In this document: positions 46,240 to 58,053 of the stretch, one piece after another
Layout: each line of letters opens with the position of its first letter
Numbering within the stretch: position 1 is the first letter of the stretch
DNA from: Colocasia esculenta
Taxonomy: Eukaryota > Streptophyta > Magnoliopsida > Alismatales > Araceae
Reading direction: 5' to 3'
Length of the DNA stretch: 64,000 bases
Assembly: GCA_014218235.1 (NCBI GenBank)
Contig: JACBKR010001264.1
Coordinates: forward strand, 1,860,001-1,924,000
Made by a program: the position numbers and the translations under genes
The notes under the pieces: model-generated
Databases searched by the model: none
What the model was told of the DNA's origin: nothing
Seen by the model: only the letters and a program-made list of their open reading frames with translations

Positions 46240-48600
46240 GCCCCGGCGGACTTAACCATGCCCATCCTAAGTGTGGCTGAGGGTAAAAAGGCCTAAAATC
46301 CGGCTGAGGTGAAAACCCGATAGGGCGCCTCAGGCAAAAATGGATAACCCCTCAACGTGAAAACCCGTAAGGGCGCGTTGGAAAAAGCTAGAGGGGGTCA
46401 GCTTCGGTGAAAACCCGAAAGGGCGCCGAAATTGGTAATGTGAAAGAAAAAAAGAAGAAGAACAAAAAAAAAAATTTATTGAATCTTTGGCCAATAAGCC
46501 TTTACGGCCGGCCAGGTTCAAATTCAGATCAAAATCAAAACCCATCTCTAGCCAGCAAACCACAAAGGTAGGCTAGATCCAAATGAAACCCTTCGCTTAG
46601 CCAACAAACCACAAAGGTAGGTTGAGCCTGAAAAAAAATCAAAACCCACCCCTAGCCAGCAAACCACGAAGGTAGGCTAAACCCAAATGAAACCCTTTGC
46701 TTAGCCAACAAACCACAAAGGTAGGCCCAGTTCGAAACTGAATCATTTCATAGCCAGAAAAATCACAAAGGTAGGCTAATCTCGAAACCGGAATCACTCC
46801 TTAGCCAGCAAACCACAAAGGTAGGCTATGCTCGAAATATGATGCATTCCTTAGCCAGCAAACCAGCAAGGTAGGCCAAGTCAAAACCCAAAAAGTCAAA
46901 CCCAGAACCCAAAAACTCCAGTTACTTCATTCAAAGAAAGGAAGAAACAGAAAATTAGGGCTTAAAATAGAGGTGCCCCGACAGACCCAAATATGTGGCA
47001 TCTCATGTATCTGGGGGCAAAAATGTCGAAAACCCAACTGAGGTGAAAACCTGAAAGGGCGCCTCAGGCAAAAATGGGTAACCCCTCAACGTGAAAACCC
47101 GTAAGGGCGCGTTGGAAAAAGTTAGAGGGGGCCAGCTTCGGTGAAAACCCGAAAGGGCGGCGAAATTGGTAATGAAAAAAAAAATGAAATGAACACAAAA
47201 AAATCTTTCTTGAATCCTCGGCCAACAAGCTTTTACGGCCGGCCAGATCAAAATTCAAATCCAAATCAAACCTGAACTCTTCCTTAGCCGACAAACCACA
47301 AAGGTAGGCTGAGCTTGAAAACTTGATCCCCTCCTTAGCCAGCAAACCACCAAGGTAGGCCAAGCCCGAAATTTGAACCATGCCTTAGCCAGCAAACCAC
47401 AAAGATAGGCTAAGCTTGAAATCAAATCCCTTCCTTAGCCAACAAACCACAAAGGTAGGCTAAGCTTGAAATCAAATCTCTCCCTTAGCCAGCAAACCAC
47501 AAAGGTAGGCTAAGCTTGAAATCAAATCCCTTCCTTAGCCAACAAACCACAAAGGTAGGCTAAGCTTGAAATCAAACCCTCTTAGCCAGCAAACCACTAA
47601 GGTAGGCTAAACCAGAAATCTGAATCAACTCTTAGCCAGCAAACCACAAAGGTAGGCTAACCCGAAAATCAAATTGTTTTCTTAGCCAGCAAACCACAAA
47701 GATAGGCTAAGCTTGAAATCAAATCCCTTCCTTAGCCAACAAACCACAAAGGTAGGCTAAGCTTGAAATCAAATCTCTCCCTTAGCCAGCAAACCACAAA
47801 GGTAGGCTAAGCTTGAAATCAAATCCCTTCCTTAGCCAACAAACCACACAGGTAGGCTAAGCTTGAAATCAAACCCTCTTAGCCAGCAAACCACCAAGGT
47901 AGGCTAAACCAGAAATCTGAATCAACTCTTAGTCAGCAAACCACAAAGGTAGGCTAACCCGAAAAACAAATTGTTTTCTTAGCCAGCAAACCACAAAGGT
48001 AGGCCAACTTGAAAACCAAATCTCTTTCTTAGCCAGCAAACCACAAAGGTAGGCTAAGCTCACATCAAATCCCTTTCTTAGCCAACAAACCACAAAAGTA
48101 GGCTAAGTCAAATCCAAAAACCAAAATCTTTCCTTAGCCAGCAAACCACAAAGGTAGGTTAAGTCCAAATCGAACATCAATTCCTAGCCAGCAAACCGCC
48201 AAGGTAGGCTAACTCAAAAGTCAAATTCCTTCCTTAGCCAGCAAACCACAAAGGTAGGCTAAATCCAAACCAAATCCCCTTCTTAGCCAACAAACCACCA
48301 AGGTAGGCTGAGTCAAAACCCGAAATCCAAATCTAGAATCCAAAATTCTGGTTACCCCATTCAAAAAAAAAAGGAAGAAAAAAATGGGGGGCTTAAAATA
48401 GAGGTGCCCCGACGGACTCAAGTATATGACATCTCATGTATTTGGGGGTAAAAATGTCGAAAACCCGGCTGAGGTGAAAACCCGAAAGGGCGCCTCAGGC
48501 AAAAATGGATAACCCCTCAACGTGAAAACCCGCAAGGGCGCGTTGGAAAAAGCTAGAGGGGGCCAGCTTCGGTGAAAACCCGCAAAGGGCGCTGGAGTTG
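46240..48600 (+). repeat. Three copies of a GTGAAAACCCGAAAGGGCG block
   Basis: Blocks at about 46,210-46,440, 46,950-47,170 and 48,385-48,600 each contain GCTTAAAATAGAGGTGCCCC, two or three GTGAAAACCCG(A/T/C)AAGGGCG motifs and GGCCAGCTTCGGTGAAAACC. They separate stretches of the ~52-bp repeat. Confidence 0.8.
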
Positions 48601-49080
48601 GTAATATAAAAGAAAAGAGAAAAAAAAAGAGAGAAGAAGAAAGAAAAAATTTCTCATTGGTGAGCCTCTTTGTTGCAAACACTCATTCTGCCTTGGCCAG
48701 CAAACCATGAAGATAGGCCAAGTCAAAACCGAAATCTCAAATCTTAGCCAGCAAACCACAAAGGTAGGCTAAGCCCGAAATCTGAATCACTCCTTAGCCA
48801 GCAAACCACAAAAGCAGGCTAATCCCGAAATCCGAATCACTCCTTAGCCAGCAAACCACAAAGGTGGGCTATGCTCGAAATCTGAATCATTCTTTGGCCA
48901 ACAAACCACAAAGGTAGGTCAGGGCAAAACCCCATCCTTAGCCAGCAAACCACAAAGGTAGGCTAACACCAAACCAAATCTTTTTCCTTAGCCAGCAAAC
49001 CACAAAGGTAGGCTAAACCCCAAAACCCCTGACCAACAAACCACAACGATAGGTCAGGGCAATACCCAAATTCCAAAAAC
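46490..49080 (+). repeat. ~52-bp tandem repeat CTTAGCCAGCAAACCACAAA
   Basis: Several dozen units of about 45-60 bp share CTTAGCCAGCAAACCACAAA followed by GGTAGGCTAAGC and a variable AAATC-rich spacer. A higher-order duplication is visible: 47,400-47,640 is repeated almost exactly at about 47,695-47,935. No reading frame is maintained. Confidence 0.9.
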
Positions 49081-49214
49081 TTCAGCCCCCAAGCCACAAA
49101 GGCTGGCCAAGCCGAAACAATTCCCAAACTTCAAGTCCAAAATCCAAACTCGTGGCTACTCCACTCAAAAAAAAGGGAGAGAAAGAGAAAAGAAAAAAGG
49201 AAAAAAAGTAGTGT

Positions 49215-49460
49215 TGACTTACATGTTCCTTTTGGACTGTCAACCTACTTGAATCTCAAATTTTGGTTTTGACTTACATGTCCCTTTCGGACTGTCAATT
49301 CCATTGAATTTCACTTGTAGTGTTGACTTACATGTCCCTTTTTGGATTGTCAACCTACTTGAATCTCAAACTGTGGTTTTGACCTCCATGTCCCTTTTGG
49401 ACTGTCAATTCCATTGAATTCTATTTCTAGTGTTGGCTTGCATGTTCCGTTTAAACGACC
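49215..49460 (+). repeat. ~55-bp repeat GTGTTGACTTACATGTCCCT
   Basis: Five imperfect units alternate between endings CAACCTACTTGAATCTCAAA and CAATTCCATTGAATT. They lie near the 3' end of the retrotransposon interior. Confidence 0.8.
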
Positions 49461-49799
49461 AACTCTACTTGGTTTCAACCCGAACTGCCAACAAATAAAA
49501 AAAAAGGGGGAGGAAAAATTTCTAGTGAAATAGATTCCGCCTCACTCAGAAAGATATAGTAAGAGTCTGAGATAAATACTTGAGCAGAAGGAAGATGTTT
49601 CAGATGGAGTAGAGCCTCAATCTCAAGATATACATCTATGGACGTCGAGTCATTTGAATTTGAAGCTGTGAAAACTGTGAAATCATCCAATACAGGCACT
49701 TGCTGTGACGACTCGGGAAGAGTATGCCACTCAAGCAACAATGACATGAAATAAATTCAAGTTTTATGCCATGCCTAAAAGATAAACTTCAAAGAAGAT

Positions 49800-50691
49800 G
49801 TTGAAATCAAGCCGTTGAGCAAAGCTAGAAAGGCACGCCTCATCAGCAGAATCTCCCATCGAATCCTGAGTAAAGCCAGAAAGGCAAGATTCAAGATGAA
49901 GATGTCAAATCAAATCCCAAGCAAAGCCAAAAAGGCAAGTCTCGGGAGAGAGTTATCGAATCAGGTCGAAGAGCAAAGCCAGAGAGGCAGGCCTCATCGA
50001 CCAAATGCCAAATCAAGCTGTTGAGCAAAGCCCGAAAGGCAAGTCTCAGCAGTCAATACTCCAATCCAATCCTGAGAAAAGTCAGAAAGACAAGCCCCAG
50101 GAGGAAAATCTCAAGTCAAGCAGTTGAGGGAAGCCAGAAAGACGGGTCTCATAGGCAAAATCTCCCATAAAATCCTGAACAAAGTCAGAAAGACAAGATT
50201 CAGAAGGAAGATATCAAAATCAAGTCCCCGAGCAAAGCTCTGAAGGCAACTCTCGAAAGAAAGACGGCAAAATCAAACCCTGAACAAAGTCAGGCTGAAG
50301 AAAAACTGAAGACAACTCCAAGCAAAGCCATATCAATAAAACTCAGTCGTAGGGTTGACTTGGTGGAGCGGGTACATGTCACTTCTCTGAAGTGATGTGC
50401 GCTCTCCTGAGTCCTCTCCTGAGAACTGCCATGCTGGAAAATATTCAAGAAATATAGACCGATGGCTCAACGCAAGATGCATGATAGAGCTGTTCGTCGG
50501 CCCAAACTACAACAACAAACTGTTGTTCGAAATTGCTGACGGTGCCACATGAATGTTAAAGCACATGAACTATAGACGTGGTCTTTGACCCAGTTCTCCA
50601 CCATGTCATTGAGACCAAGGGTAAAGTTTGAGGAATGCACGGGACGTCCACCTTCGCCTTCGGCTTCGGCACACATCTCGTGGGGGGCATT
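49800..50691 (+). other. 3' end of retrotransposon interior with purine-rich tract
   Basis: GCAAAGCCAGAAAGGCAAG repeats (to about 50,300) are followed by a segment (50,350-50,425) resembling part of the LTR (39,505-39,565: TGGTGGAGCGGG, GTCACTTCTCTGAAG, GCGCTCTCCTGAGTCC). TGGGGGGCAT directly before the LTR is the polypurine-tract candidate for plus-strand priming. Confidence 0.65.
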
Positions 50692-53600
50692 TGTTGAACG
50701 AAATTTTTTCCCTTATATAAAAAAATACTTGTTTTAAATATTTAGAGCAAGTGTATATAGAGGAAAATATTTGTCCGGACTTCCGGATAAAAACAACCTC
50801 CAAACTCATTTATTCAGAATTTTCAGAATGAATAAATGAAATGAAATCATTTATTCTGAAATTTTGAAATAAATTAATGCAGAAAAAGAAATATTTCTGC
50901 ATATTTCGGAATGCCGAAGAAAATTCACCCGGGAGTTGACCATGAATAGAAATCAGTCAACCCCATGTTCTGGGATCAAAATCCGAGGACGGGCAAATGA
51001 AATTCAATGCCTCGGGTTATTCCGCGGAGGCCGTCATATGACGTGTTCATGTCAAAAAAAACATATGCAAAGATTGGTCAAATACCCATGTCAGCAGAAA
51101 ATGACTCACAGAGGCCTGTTCTTGCATCGGAAGGAAAGCTCCACGTGGTGAAAAAGACACGTGGGCCGGGGTTTATAAAGAATTCCGGAGGGGGCCAACA
51201 AGGGGACGCACCTGGTGGGAGTCCCCCCGGGTCCTTGCGCATCCGGTGGGGACCCCACCGGGCCCGCGTGGGCTGCTGCACTCGGTGGGAACCCCACCAG
51301 GGCCGCGCGTCCGGTGGGAGTCCCCCGGGTGCATGCGCACCGGTGGGCATCCCACCGGCGCCGCGCGCCCGGTGGGAGTCCCCCCGGGTGCGCCACACTC
51401 GGTGGGCTTCCCACCGGGGCCGCGCGCCTGGTGGGCCTCCCATCGAGGCCGCGCGCCCGGTGGGAGTCCCACCGGAGCCCGCACACCCGGTGGGCCTCCC
51501 ACCGGTCTCTTCCCCCCCTCGTGCTCTGTGCTGGCAGAGAAAACAAAAAAAAAAACTGACAGAAATAAATACATACCAGGTGGGATACGCTTCCGGTGGA
51601 GTACGTCTCCGGTGGGATGTCCACCTCCCCCACTCAATCTCCTATAAAAGGAGATGAACTCCGAGAGGAGGAGGAGGAGAAAATCGGCCAAGATGAGGTC
51701 TGCCAAGTTTGGGCGATAAAAAAAAAAAGAATCCTCGAGTCGGGAGTCTTTGGAAACTGGAGAAGTGCTGCCTCTCCGTGGCCGTTCTGCTGCTGCAACT
51801 CTGTTGTTCTGCTGCTCCCGTGCTCCAAAGGAGAAGCCAAAAGCTTTCGAGGCAGGTCAACAAAAGCGGCTATGGATGCTGAATTTTAAAAGAGTTTTTT
51901 TAAAAGAAAGTTTTGGAAACCCTCTGTTGCTCCCGTGCTCCAAAGAAGAAAAGCCAAAAGACTTCCTGTGGCAGGTCAACAAAAGCGGCTGTAGATGCTG
52001 GATTTTAAAAGAGTTTAAAAGAAAGTTTTGAAAGCCCAGAATTAAAAAGCAAAACAAGGTCATTATTACGGTGGACTGTTACAAAAGAAGCCATTTATGA
52101 TGAAAGCTTACCTCTTACATCATGAAATCAAAAAAGGAAGTATTGTGCTTAGATATTTCTCAATTTCCTAAAGGCTGAACAGTACAAATGAAGAGAATTG
52201 CAATTATACCTTTTTTTTTTTTGATAACGAGGAAATCCCGCCCCGTGTGGCTTTGCGGACTCAAGGATTGGTGTTCGTGAACTCCAAGGTCAGGACTTGG
52301 CAGCTCCTACTTTCCGTATACCTGTATTGTCCTTACCCCACTTGACCAGAAAAACCTCGGATTTACACACCTCGAGGATTGCATGTAAATCAGGTAAATC
52401 CCCCCCCAGGAATCGAACTCGGGACCTCTTGCTTTTAAGCAAGAGTTCTAACCGATCGACCCAACCGGGGTCCTCAATTGCAATTATACCTCACAATCAT
52501 GTGTGATTGCATAATTGCCCTGAAAATGTCAAAAAATTCAGAAATACGAAATAGTTGCACAAAAATATGAAGAATGACGCCGGAAATTGCAAAACAATTC
52601 TGATGTAAGGGGGAATTGCAATAAAACCCATGCTGTTCAGAAATTACAGAAATACCCTTAATGGGTAAGAAATTGTTGGTATGCTCCTACATCAAGAAGA
52701 ATTGCAAACATACCCCCATGTCTGGGAAGACTGCAGAAATATCCCCATGTCTAGAAAAATTGCAGAAATGTCCCTATTTGAGGGAAAATTGCAGAAATAC
52801 CCTCTTGTCAAGGGAAAAATGCATAAATACCCCCATGACTGGGAAAATTCCAGAAATGTCCCTGTTTGAGGGGAAATTCCAAAAATACCCTCATTTCTGG
52901 AAAAATGGCAGAATTACCCCCATGACAGGGAAATTTGCAGAAATGTCCCTGTTTTAGGGGAAATTACAGAAATACCCCCATGTTAAGGGAAAATCCCAGA
53001 AAAGTCCCTGTTCAAGGGGAAATTCCAGAAATACCCCTATGACAGAGAAAATTGCAGAAATACCCCCATAACAGGGAAAATTACAGAAATACCCGAGTCT
53101 GGAAAAATTACATAAATACCCCCATAGATTAGAAATTGCAGAAATGTCCCTAAAAAGGTCCCAAACCCAAAGACCTTGAAGGGGGAAATTGCATAAGTGC
53201 TCCCGCTTGTGAGAAAGTCTTTCAAGCCATGTTCGAACTTCACGAAAGTCAACTAAATACCATCGAAGTTCAGAAATTGCACGAAAGTCTTTTCAAAGGA
53301 AGAAGCTATACAAGGTCCATGCCGTTCACTTGACTCGGTGGAGCGGGACCCACGTCACTTCTCTGAAGCGGCGTGCGCTCTCCTGAGTCCGGTTTATGGC
53401 TGGCAAAATCTTAGGAATGCCAAGAAATGACAGAAGCATCCGGGGAAGTCAATGTATGACGGAAATACCCGGAACTGCTCGAAAAAGCCAAGAAACGGCG
53501 GAAATGTTCGAGCATGCCAATCAATGGCAAAGACACCTGAGAACGTCAATAAATGACCGAAACACTCAGGAATGCCAAGAAATGGCAGAAGCATCCGGGG

Positions 53601-54827
53601 AAGTCAATCAATGACGGAAATACCCGGAACTGCTCGAAAAAGCCAAGAAACGGCGGAAATGTCCGAGCATGCCAATTAATGGCAAAGACACCTGAGAACG
53701 TCAATAAATGACCGAAACACTCAGAAATGCCAAGAGATGGCAGAAACATCCGGGGAAGTCAATCAATGACAGAAATACCCGAGACTGTTCAGAAAAGTCA
53801 AAATATGGCAGAAATGTCCGAGAAGGTCAAGAAATGACAGAACAGATATAGAATGCCAAGGAATGGCAGAAGCATTCGGGCAAGTCAAAAAATGACATAA
53901 ATACCCGAGACCCTCGAAAAAGCCAAGAAATGATGGAAATGTCTGAATATGTCAAGAAATGATGGAAATAACTCGAAGATATCAACTGATGGCAGAAGGA
54001 CTAAAAAGGCCAAGGAATGACAGAGGTGCCTGGAAATGTCAGAAAATGGCAAGGAGCTCTTGAACAGTCATAGATATAATGCTGTCCAAATCTCCTCCAG
54101 GTTTCTTCTTCAAAACACAATGCTGTCCAAGTCTCCTCCAGAAAGGGTGAGGATTGCAGCGAAATCCCAAAAAGAGTACAAACTAGCAAAAATCTGACAT
54201 GACCACAAAGCAAACACAACGGGCCGACAGTGATCATCTTGGCGATCCAACGATCTGTTCGTGATTGAACTCAAATACAATGGTCTGATCGAGATGATAT
54301 TCAAGTCCAACGGTCCGATCGTGATAATATTCAAGTCCAACGGTCCGATCGAGATGAAGATACAAATCAACGATCAGATCGTGATAGAAGCAAGTCCAAA
54401 GGGGTCCGATTGCGACCGAATGAAATTCTAAAGACCGATTATATAATCGGCACCATTTGTAAAGGTCTTGAAAGACCAATTGTATTTCAAATTGCATGTG
54501 TATGAACAATGAATACTTTAAATTTCTTTGCAAGAGTATATCTCCATGAAGGACGATCATCAAGATCAATAGTGTCACAACGGATAGAGACAAAAGGCGT
54601 TCTTTGACAGAGAATCAAAGGTGTTCGAGGTCACCTCGATGTAAATTAACATCGACTTCGGTCGGTGGGGAAATGTCCAGTACACGACACCCAAATCGCC
54701 TGATAAATGAAATTTGTCTGTTTTAACAGACTGGCACGCCCGCAAAATAGACAAACAACATCAACAATCTATCTTTTTATTCTAAAAGATAAGAAGATTT
54801 TGAAAGTATATTTTCGCGTGTTAAACA
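50692..54827 (+). repeat. 3' LTR (4,136 bp)
   Basis: Nearly identical to the 5' LTR, apart from a 265-bp SINE plus its 15-bp target duplication and loss of one ~30-bp GC-rich unit. These account for the 250-bp length difference. It ends GTTAAACA and is followed by ACCAT. Confidence 0.93.
52196..52490 (-). mobile_element. tRNA-derived SINE with 15-bp target duplication
   Basis: The insert at 52,211-52,475 is flanked by exact copies of AATTGCAATTATACC (52,196-52,210 and 52,476-52,490), which occurs once at the same site in the 5' LTR. On the minus strand it starts with a tRNA-like head: A-box-like GGTCGATCGGTTAGAACTC, an anticodon-arm-like CTCTTGCTTAAAAGCAAGAG and the B box GAGTTCGATTCC. It ends in about 12 A. 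SINEs are transcribed by RNA polymerase III and inserted by LINE enzymes. Confidence 0.92.
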
Positions 54828-54832
54828 ACCAT

Positions 54833-57828
54833 AGAGAAGAGACACAACTTATGATTGAAGCTGCAAAGTAGCTAGAAATCCATGCAAGAAAATAATAAAC
54901 AGTGTCTAGACTACCCTTCCTTATTTGACATTCTCAAACGTTTAGATTTCTAAATGTGACTTTAGAAGTTAAACAAGAGTATCATACAAAACAAGGGTTT
55001 TAAGATCTTCGGTTGGAAGCAACTCATATACCTCCAGTCTTCTGTCCAAATTTCTTCAGGGAAAGGAGGTAGCCTCTATACCATTGTCCAAATTTCTTCA
55101 TCAGAGGCTTATCCCTCACTCCTCAAATTGATAACACATTTGCTGAGAGATGGGAATCTACTGCATATTGATCTGATTGCATGATTTGGCTATCTGTCAG
55201 AAAGGGCTGTAAACGGTGTAACATCACACTAACACACATGGGTCAAAAAATTGAGGCCCATAGTCATATAAACATGGAAGGAGGATAAAAAGTGTCTAAA
55301 TCGCTTCCAGAATGAATTGTGTTTTCAACTAAACAAAAATTGTCAATAGTAAGGCACCTATCTTATCCAGTTTGAGAAAGCCAAAATGGAAATAGCTAGA
55401 TGATCTTGACATGGATCCAATCTGTTTTGATGTAGCTTACTTAGCTCTCTTGACAAGGCATCTATTGCAGATCAAAGGAGCTTAAGAGCTAAATGCAGCA
55501 GTCAGTATGGAAGGTCTAGCATCAGCATCACAGCAACAGTTTAAACATGATGCTGCTGAAAAATCTCTTTCAATCTGAAAAGTAACCTAACAACCAATCA
55601 TGCATGTGAATGTTATAGTTGCTTATCATAAATGCTCAAAAAATAACAAGGGTAACCATGAAACTCCATGGGGACAGGCGACTAAGAAACCACTTGGCAG
55701 ACAGAGATTAAGAAAAGGTGATGAGGATTATATATGGTATTGAGGGATGGAGATTACAAGCATGCATTATGTAGAGCTTCTCAGGTTAATTTCTGATCTT
55801 TCTAGCAATATGATATTTGGAGTTGGGGCAACATCAATTTGAGAATAAGATGTCATTACCAAGTTGAAGTGCAAATAATTCATGGACAATGATTCTGTTA
55901 TATATAAGGACACTGGCAGAAGTAAAAATGGACGTTTATGGCAAGAATTAATGAAATAATATCAGTGTGTCCACATGTTGTTGGTGGGAGATTATTGAAA
56001 ATTGAAATTAGATGAAAGAGCAAATGTCTTCTACATGAAGGATGTATAAAATTAACTCTGTAAATGGTCAAAAGTAAATTTCATAGACATACTAGACTAG
56101 AGATGCATAGGTGGTTCAAGAAAATGTCTGATCATATTTTGCTTGATATGCAACTATTTTTTACATGTTCTAAAATGCAACTCCCTTAATTAAGGTTCTT
56201 AAAGTTTTAGAAGTTTTCTCACCGAGTCCAAATTTTTTTCATTTATTGAAATTTTGCTTCATATTTATCTGTCTTCCTCAATTCAGTCTTTTTTTTTTTC
56301 ACGTTCATAAAATCATAAGTAGGTCTAAGTAGGTCTAATTCATGCCTATGCCTCTGGTATAGCACTCAGAGTCTCAGACATTAAATTAGGAAATATATCG
56401 AGGAAACGTCTCAAAATAGAATCCTGGAATTTCTTCAACTCATCTTCCACCTTGCCTGACATGCTGTGTCTAATTCTAATGAGCGGGAGAACAAAGTATG
56501 ATTTCTGAACTGCTGCTGCTTGCCCCAAGTATGCCACTGCTCCAGTACCCTTTCTTCTTAGAAAAGCTGAGCTGCATCTCCACATACTCTCTGGCAACAT
56601 TCATCATAGGGCTGCCACATGGCATCTGTAAATTCATATGAGCCAGTTCCCACAATTTTCAGCCACCATGATTTCATTTTAGAGAGCATTGGAGGAGGCG
56701 TTGATCTGTTTTTTTTTTCTGAATCTGAAATTTTCTTTTGATGCCAACAACATGACGAATGCCCTGCCCCACCCAATTTTTCTCAATTTTTTCTCCTCAT
56801 GTGGGTTTAGTATCTCCATGAAACACTGTAGGAATTGTCATTTTGTAAAGATTACATCATTGCTGCGAAAAATTTTCAGATCTAGACAGTGCATTGTTTT
56901 CATGTATCTATGTATCTCCTTTCTTATCCAATTTTTTTAAGATGTTGTTTGACATGTATTTCAGGTCCTGAAAGGAATATTAATGGTAAGAATATCTATC
57001 CCATTGAGACTGAAGATGGCCATAAACTGCAAACACAAGACACAATATCTATGAATACATGATTAAGTGAACATACACTTGGAATGGTTGTGTTTTAATG
57101 ATTAATAATCCCTACCTGTTTAATATCTATATGTTTTAATGTGCTTATGTTCCTAATATATATATATATATATATATATAGTTTGTATAGATTCTGGGTT
57201 TCAGATTTTTTTGTTCTTAATTTAGTCTATGCCTTATCATAGAAGCTGAAATCTAGACTGCTTCTATAGATCATTACTACTCCTTCTGTACTGTTTTAAT
57301 GTGCATAGACAACCGTAGAAAAAAAAATTATTAAGTGAATTTGATAAACCCTACCAGTTTGGTGTGTGTTTGCTTTAAGAAGACCATTTTCTTAACTTCT
57401 GTTTCTACTTCCAACAATATTTTAATCTGCTAGAAAGTCAATGCAGTGTGAGATAAGGCTAAGAAATAAAGCTTAAACCTTTGCATGCCTTAAGTTAAGA
57501 ATGATTTAAGGGATAGCTCAGTGGCAAAAGAGAAGCAGAGCAGAGATTTGTATTTTATAGCTTGAAGTGAATAATGTTTTTGTTGTCTGCACACATATTA
57601 AGTGTTGGATAGAACATTGGAAATGTAAAAGTCCATCATATTATTTTTGTCTTTGATACTACTGTTTATGTACTATATACAAAGAAAGAAATTGGTTTAT
57701 TATGGCATGCATCAGAATAGAGGAAAGAAGAGAATCTGCCAACAACCAAAAGAGGAGAATCATAAGAAACGTTACATGTGTTTCTCTATAAGTGCTGGAC
57801 CATAAAAAGACCAGTAGCATATGGTTAC
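54833..57828. other. Helitron B interior after the retrotransposon
   Basis: AT-rich intron-like DNA. TAGCTTACTTAGCTCTCTTG at 55,436 repeats a segment at 35,341. Minus frames at 56,346-56,776 (for example SGKVEDELKKFQDSILRRFL) are open and may be captured coding DNA, but no family is recognised. An (AT)n microsatellite lies at about 57,156-57,181. Confidence 0.45.
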
Positions 57829-58053
57829 CATGCATGAGCTTATATTTGCAGGTGCCTGCAACTCACTCACATCTGGATACACAACATCAATTGTGAATGT
57901 GCTAGACCTGTAAAATGTCAATGCCTTCACACTAGGAATTGGGTTTCCTTTAGGGAATACAACAGAGATTTGCTGATTTTCTGCAGGTCCATTTGAATCA
58001 GGTGAAGCACCCTTCCAAGACAAAGCAATCAGGAAGGGGAAACTTTCATGAAC
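57829..58053 (-). pseudogene. HSP110/HSP70-14-like chaperone exon fragment (antisense)
   Basis: On the minus strand, after an AG acceptor (58,055-58,054), the frame reads VHESFPFLIALSWKGASPDS, then ISVVFPKGNPIPSVKALTFY and STFTIDVVYPDVSELQAP. The FPKGNPIPSVKALTF(Y/F)RSxTF segment is distinctive of plant HSP70-14/15-type (Hsp110) proteins, cytosolic nucleotide-exchange factors for HSP70. It belongs to their substrate-binding beta region. Homology ends at ANIS near a GT donor (57,828). The exon has no stop, but nothing else of the gene is present. It lies opposite to the H2A and DEAD pieces. Confidence 0.88.

Larger units (their letters stand above)
37120..54827 (+). mobile_element. Complete 17.7-kb non-autonomous LTR retrotransposon (LARD-type)
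   Basis: Two long LTRs (37,120-41,005 and 50,692-54,827) begin TGTTGAACGAA and end GTTAAACA, flanked by a perfect ACCAT duplication. A PBS candidate follows the 5' LTR, and a purine-rich tract (TGGGGGGCAT) precedes the 3' LTR. The 9.7-kb interior has no recognisable gag, protease, reverse transcriptase, RNase H or integrase motif in any frame. It is made largely of tandem repeats and Lys/Gln/Ser-rich broken frames. Very long LTRs and tandem-repeat-rich untranslated DNA resemble Tat/Ogre relatives, but with no protein this is only a suggestion. The LTRs differ by few substitutions, so insertion is recent. Confidence 0.93.

Noticed and set aside
46490..49080. CRISPR-like array of regular repeats and spacers
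   Set aside because: The spacers are themselves related and degenerate, the context is a plant retrotransposon, and no cas-like gene is present.
41006..50691. Hidden gag-pol of a Tat/Ogre element
   Set aside because: No zinc knuckle, protease, RT, RNase H or integrase motif could be read in any frame.
52380..52465. A tRNA gene
   Set aside because: The tRNA-like head lacks a proper acceptor stem and is part of a 265-bp SINE with an A-tail and a 15-bp target duplication.
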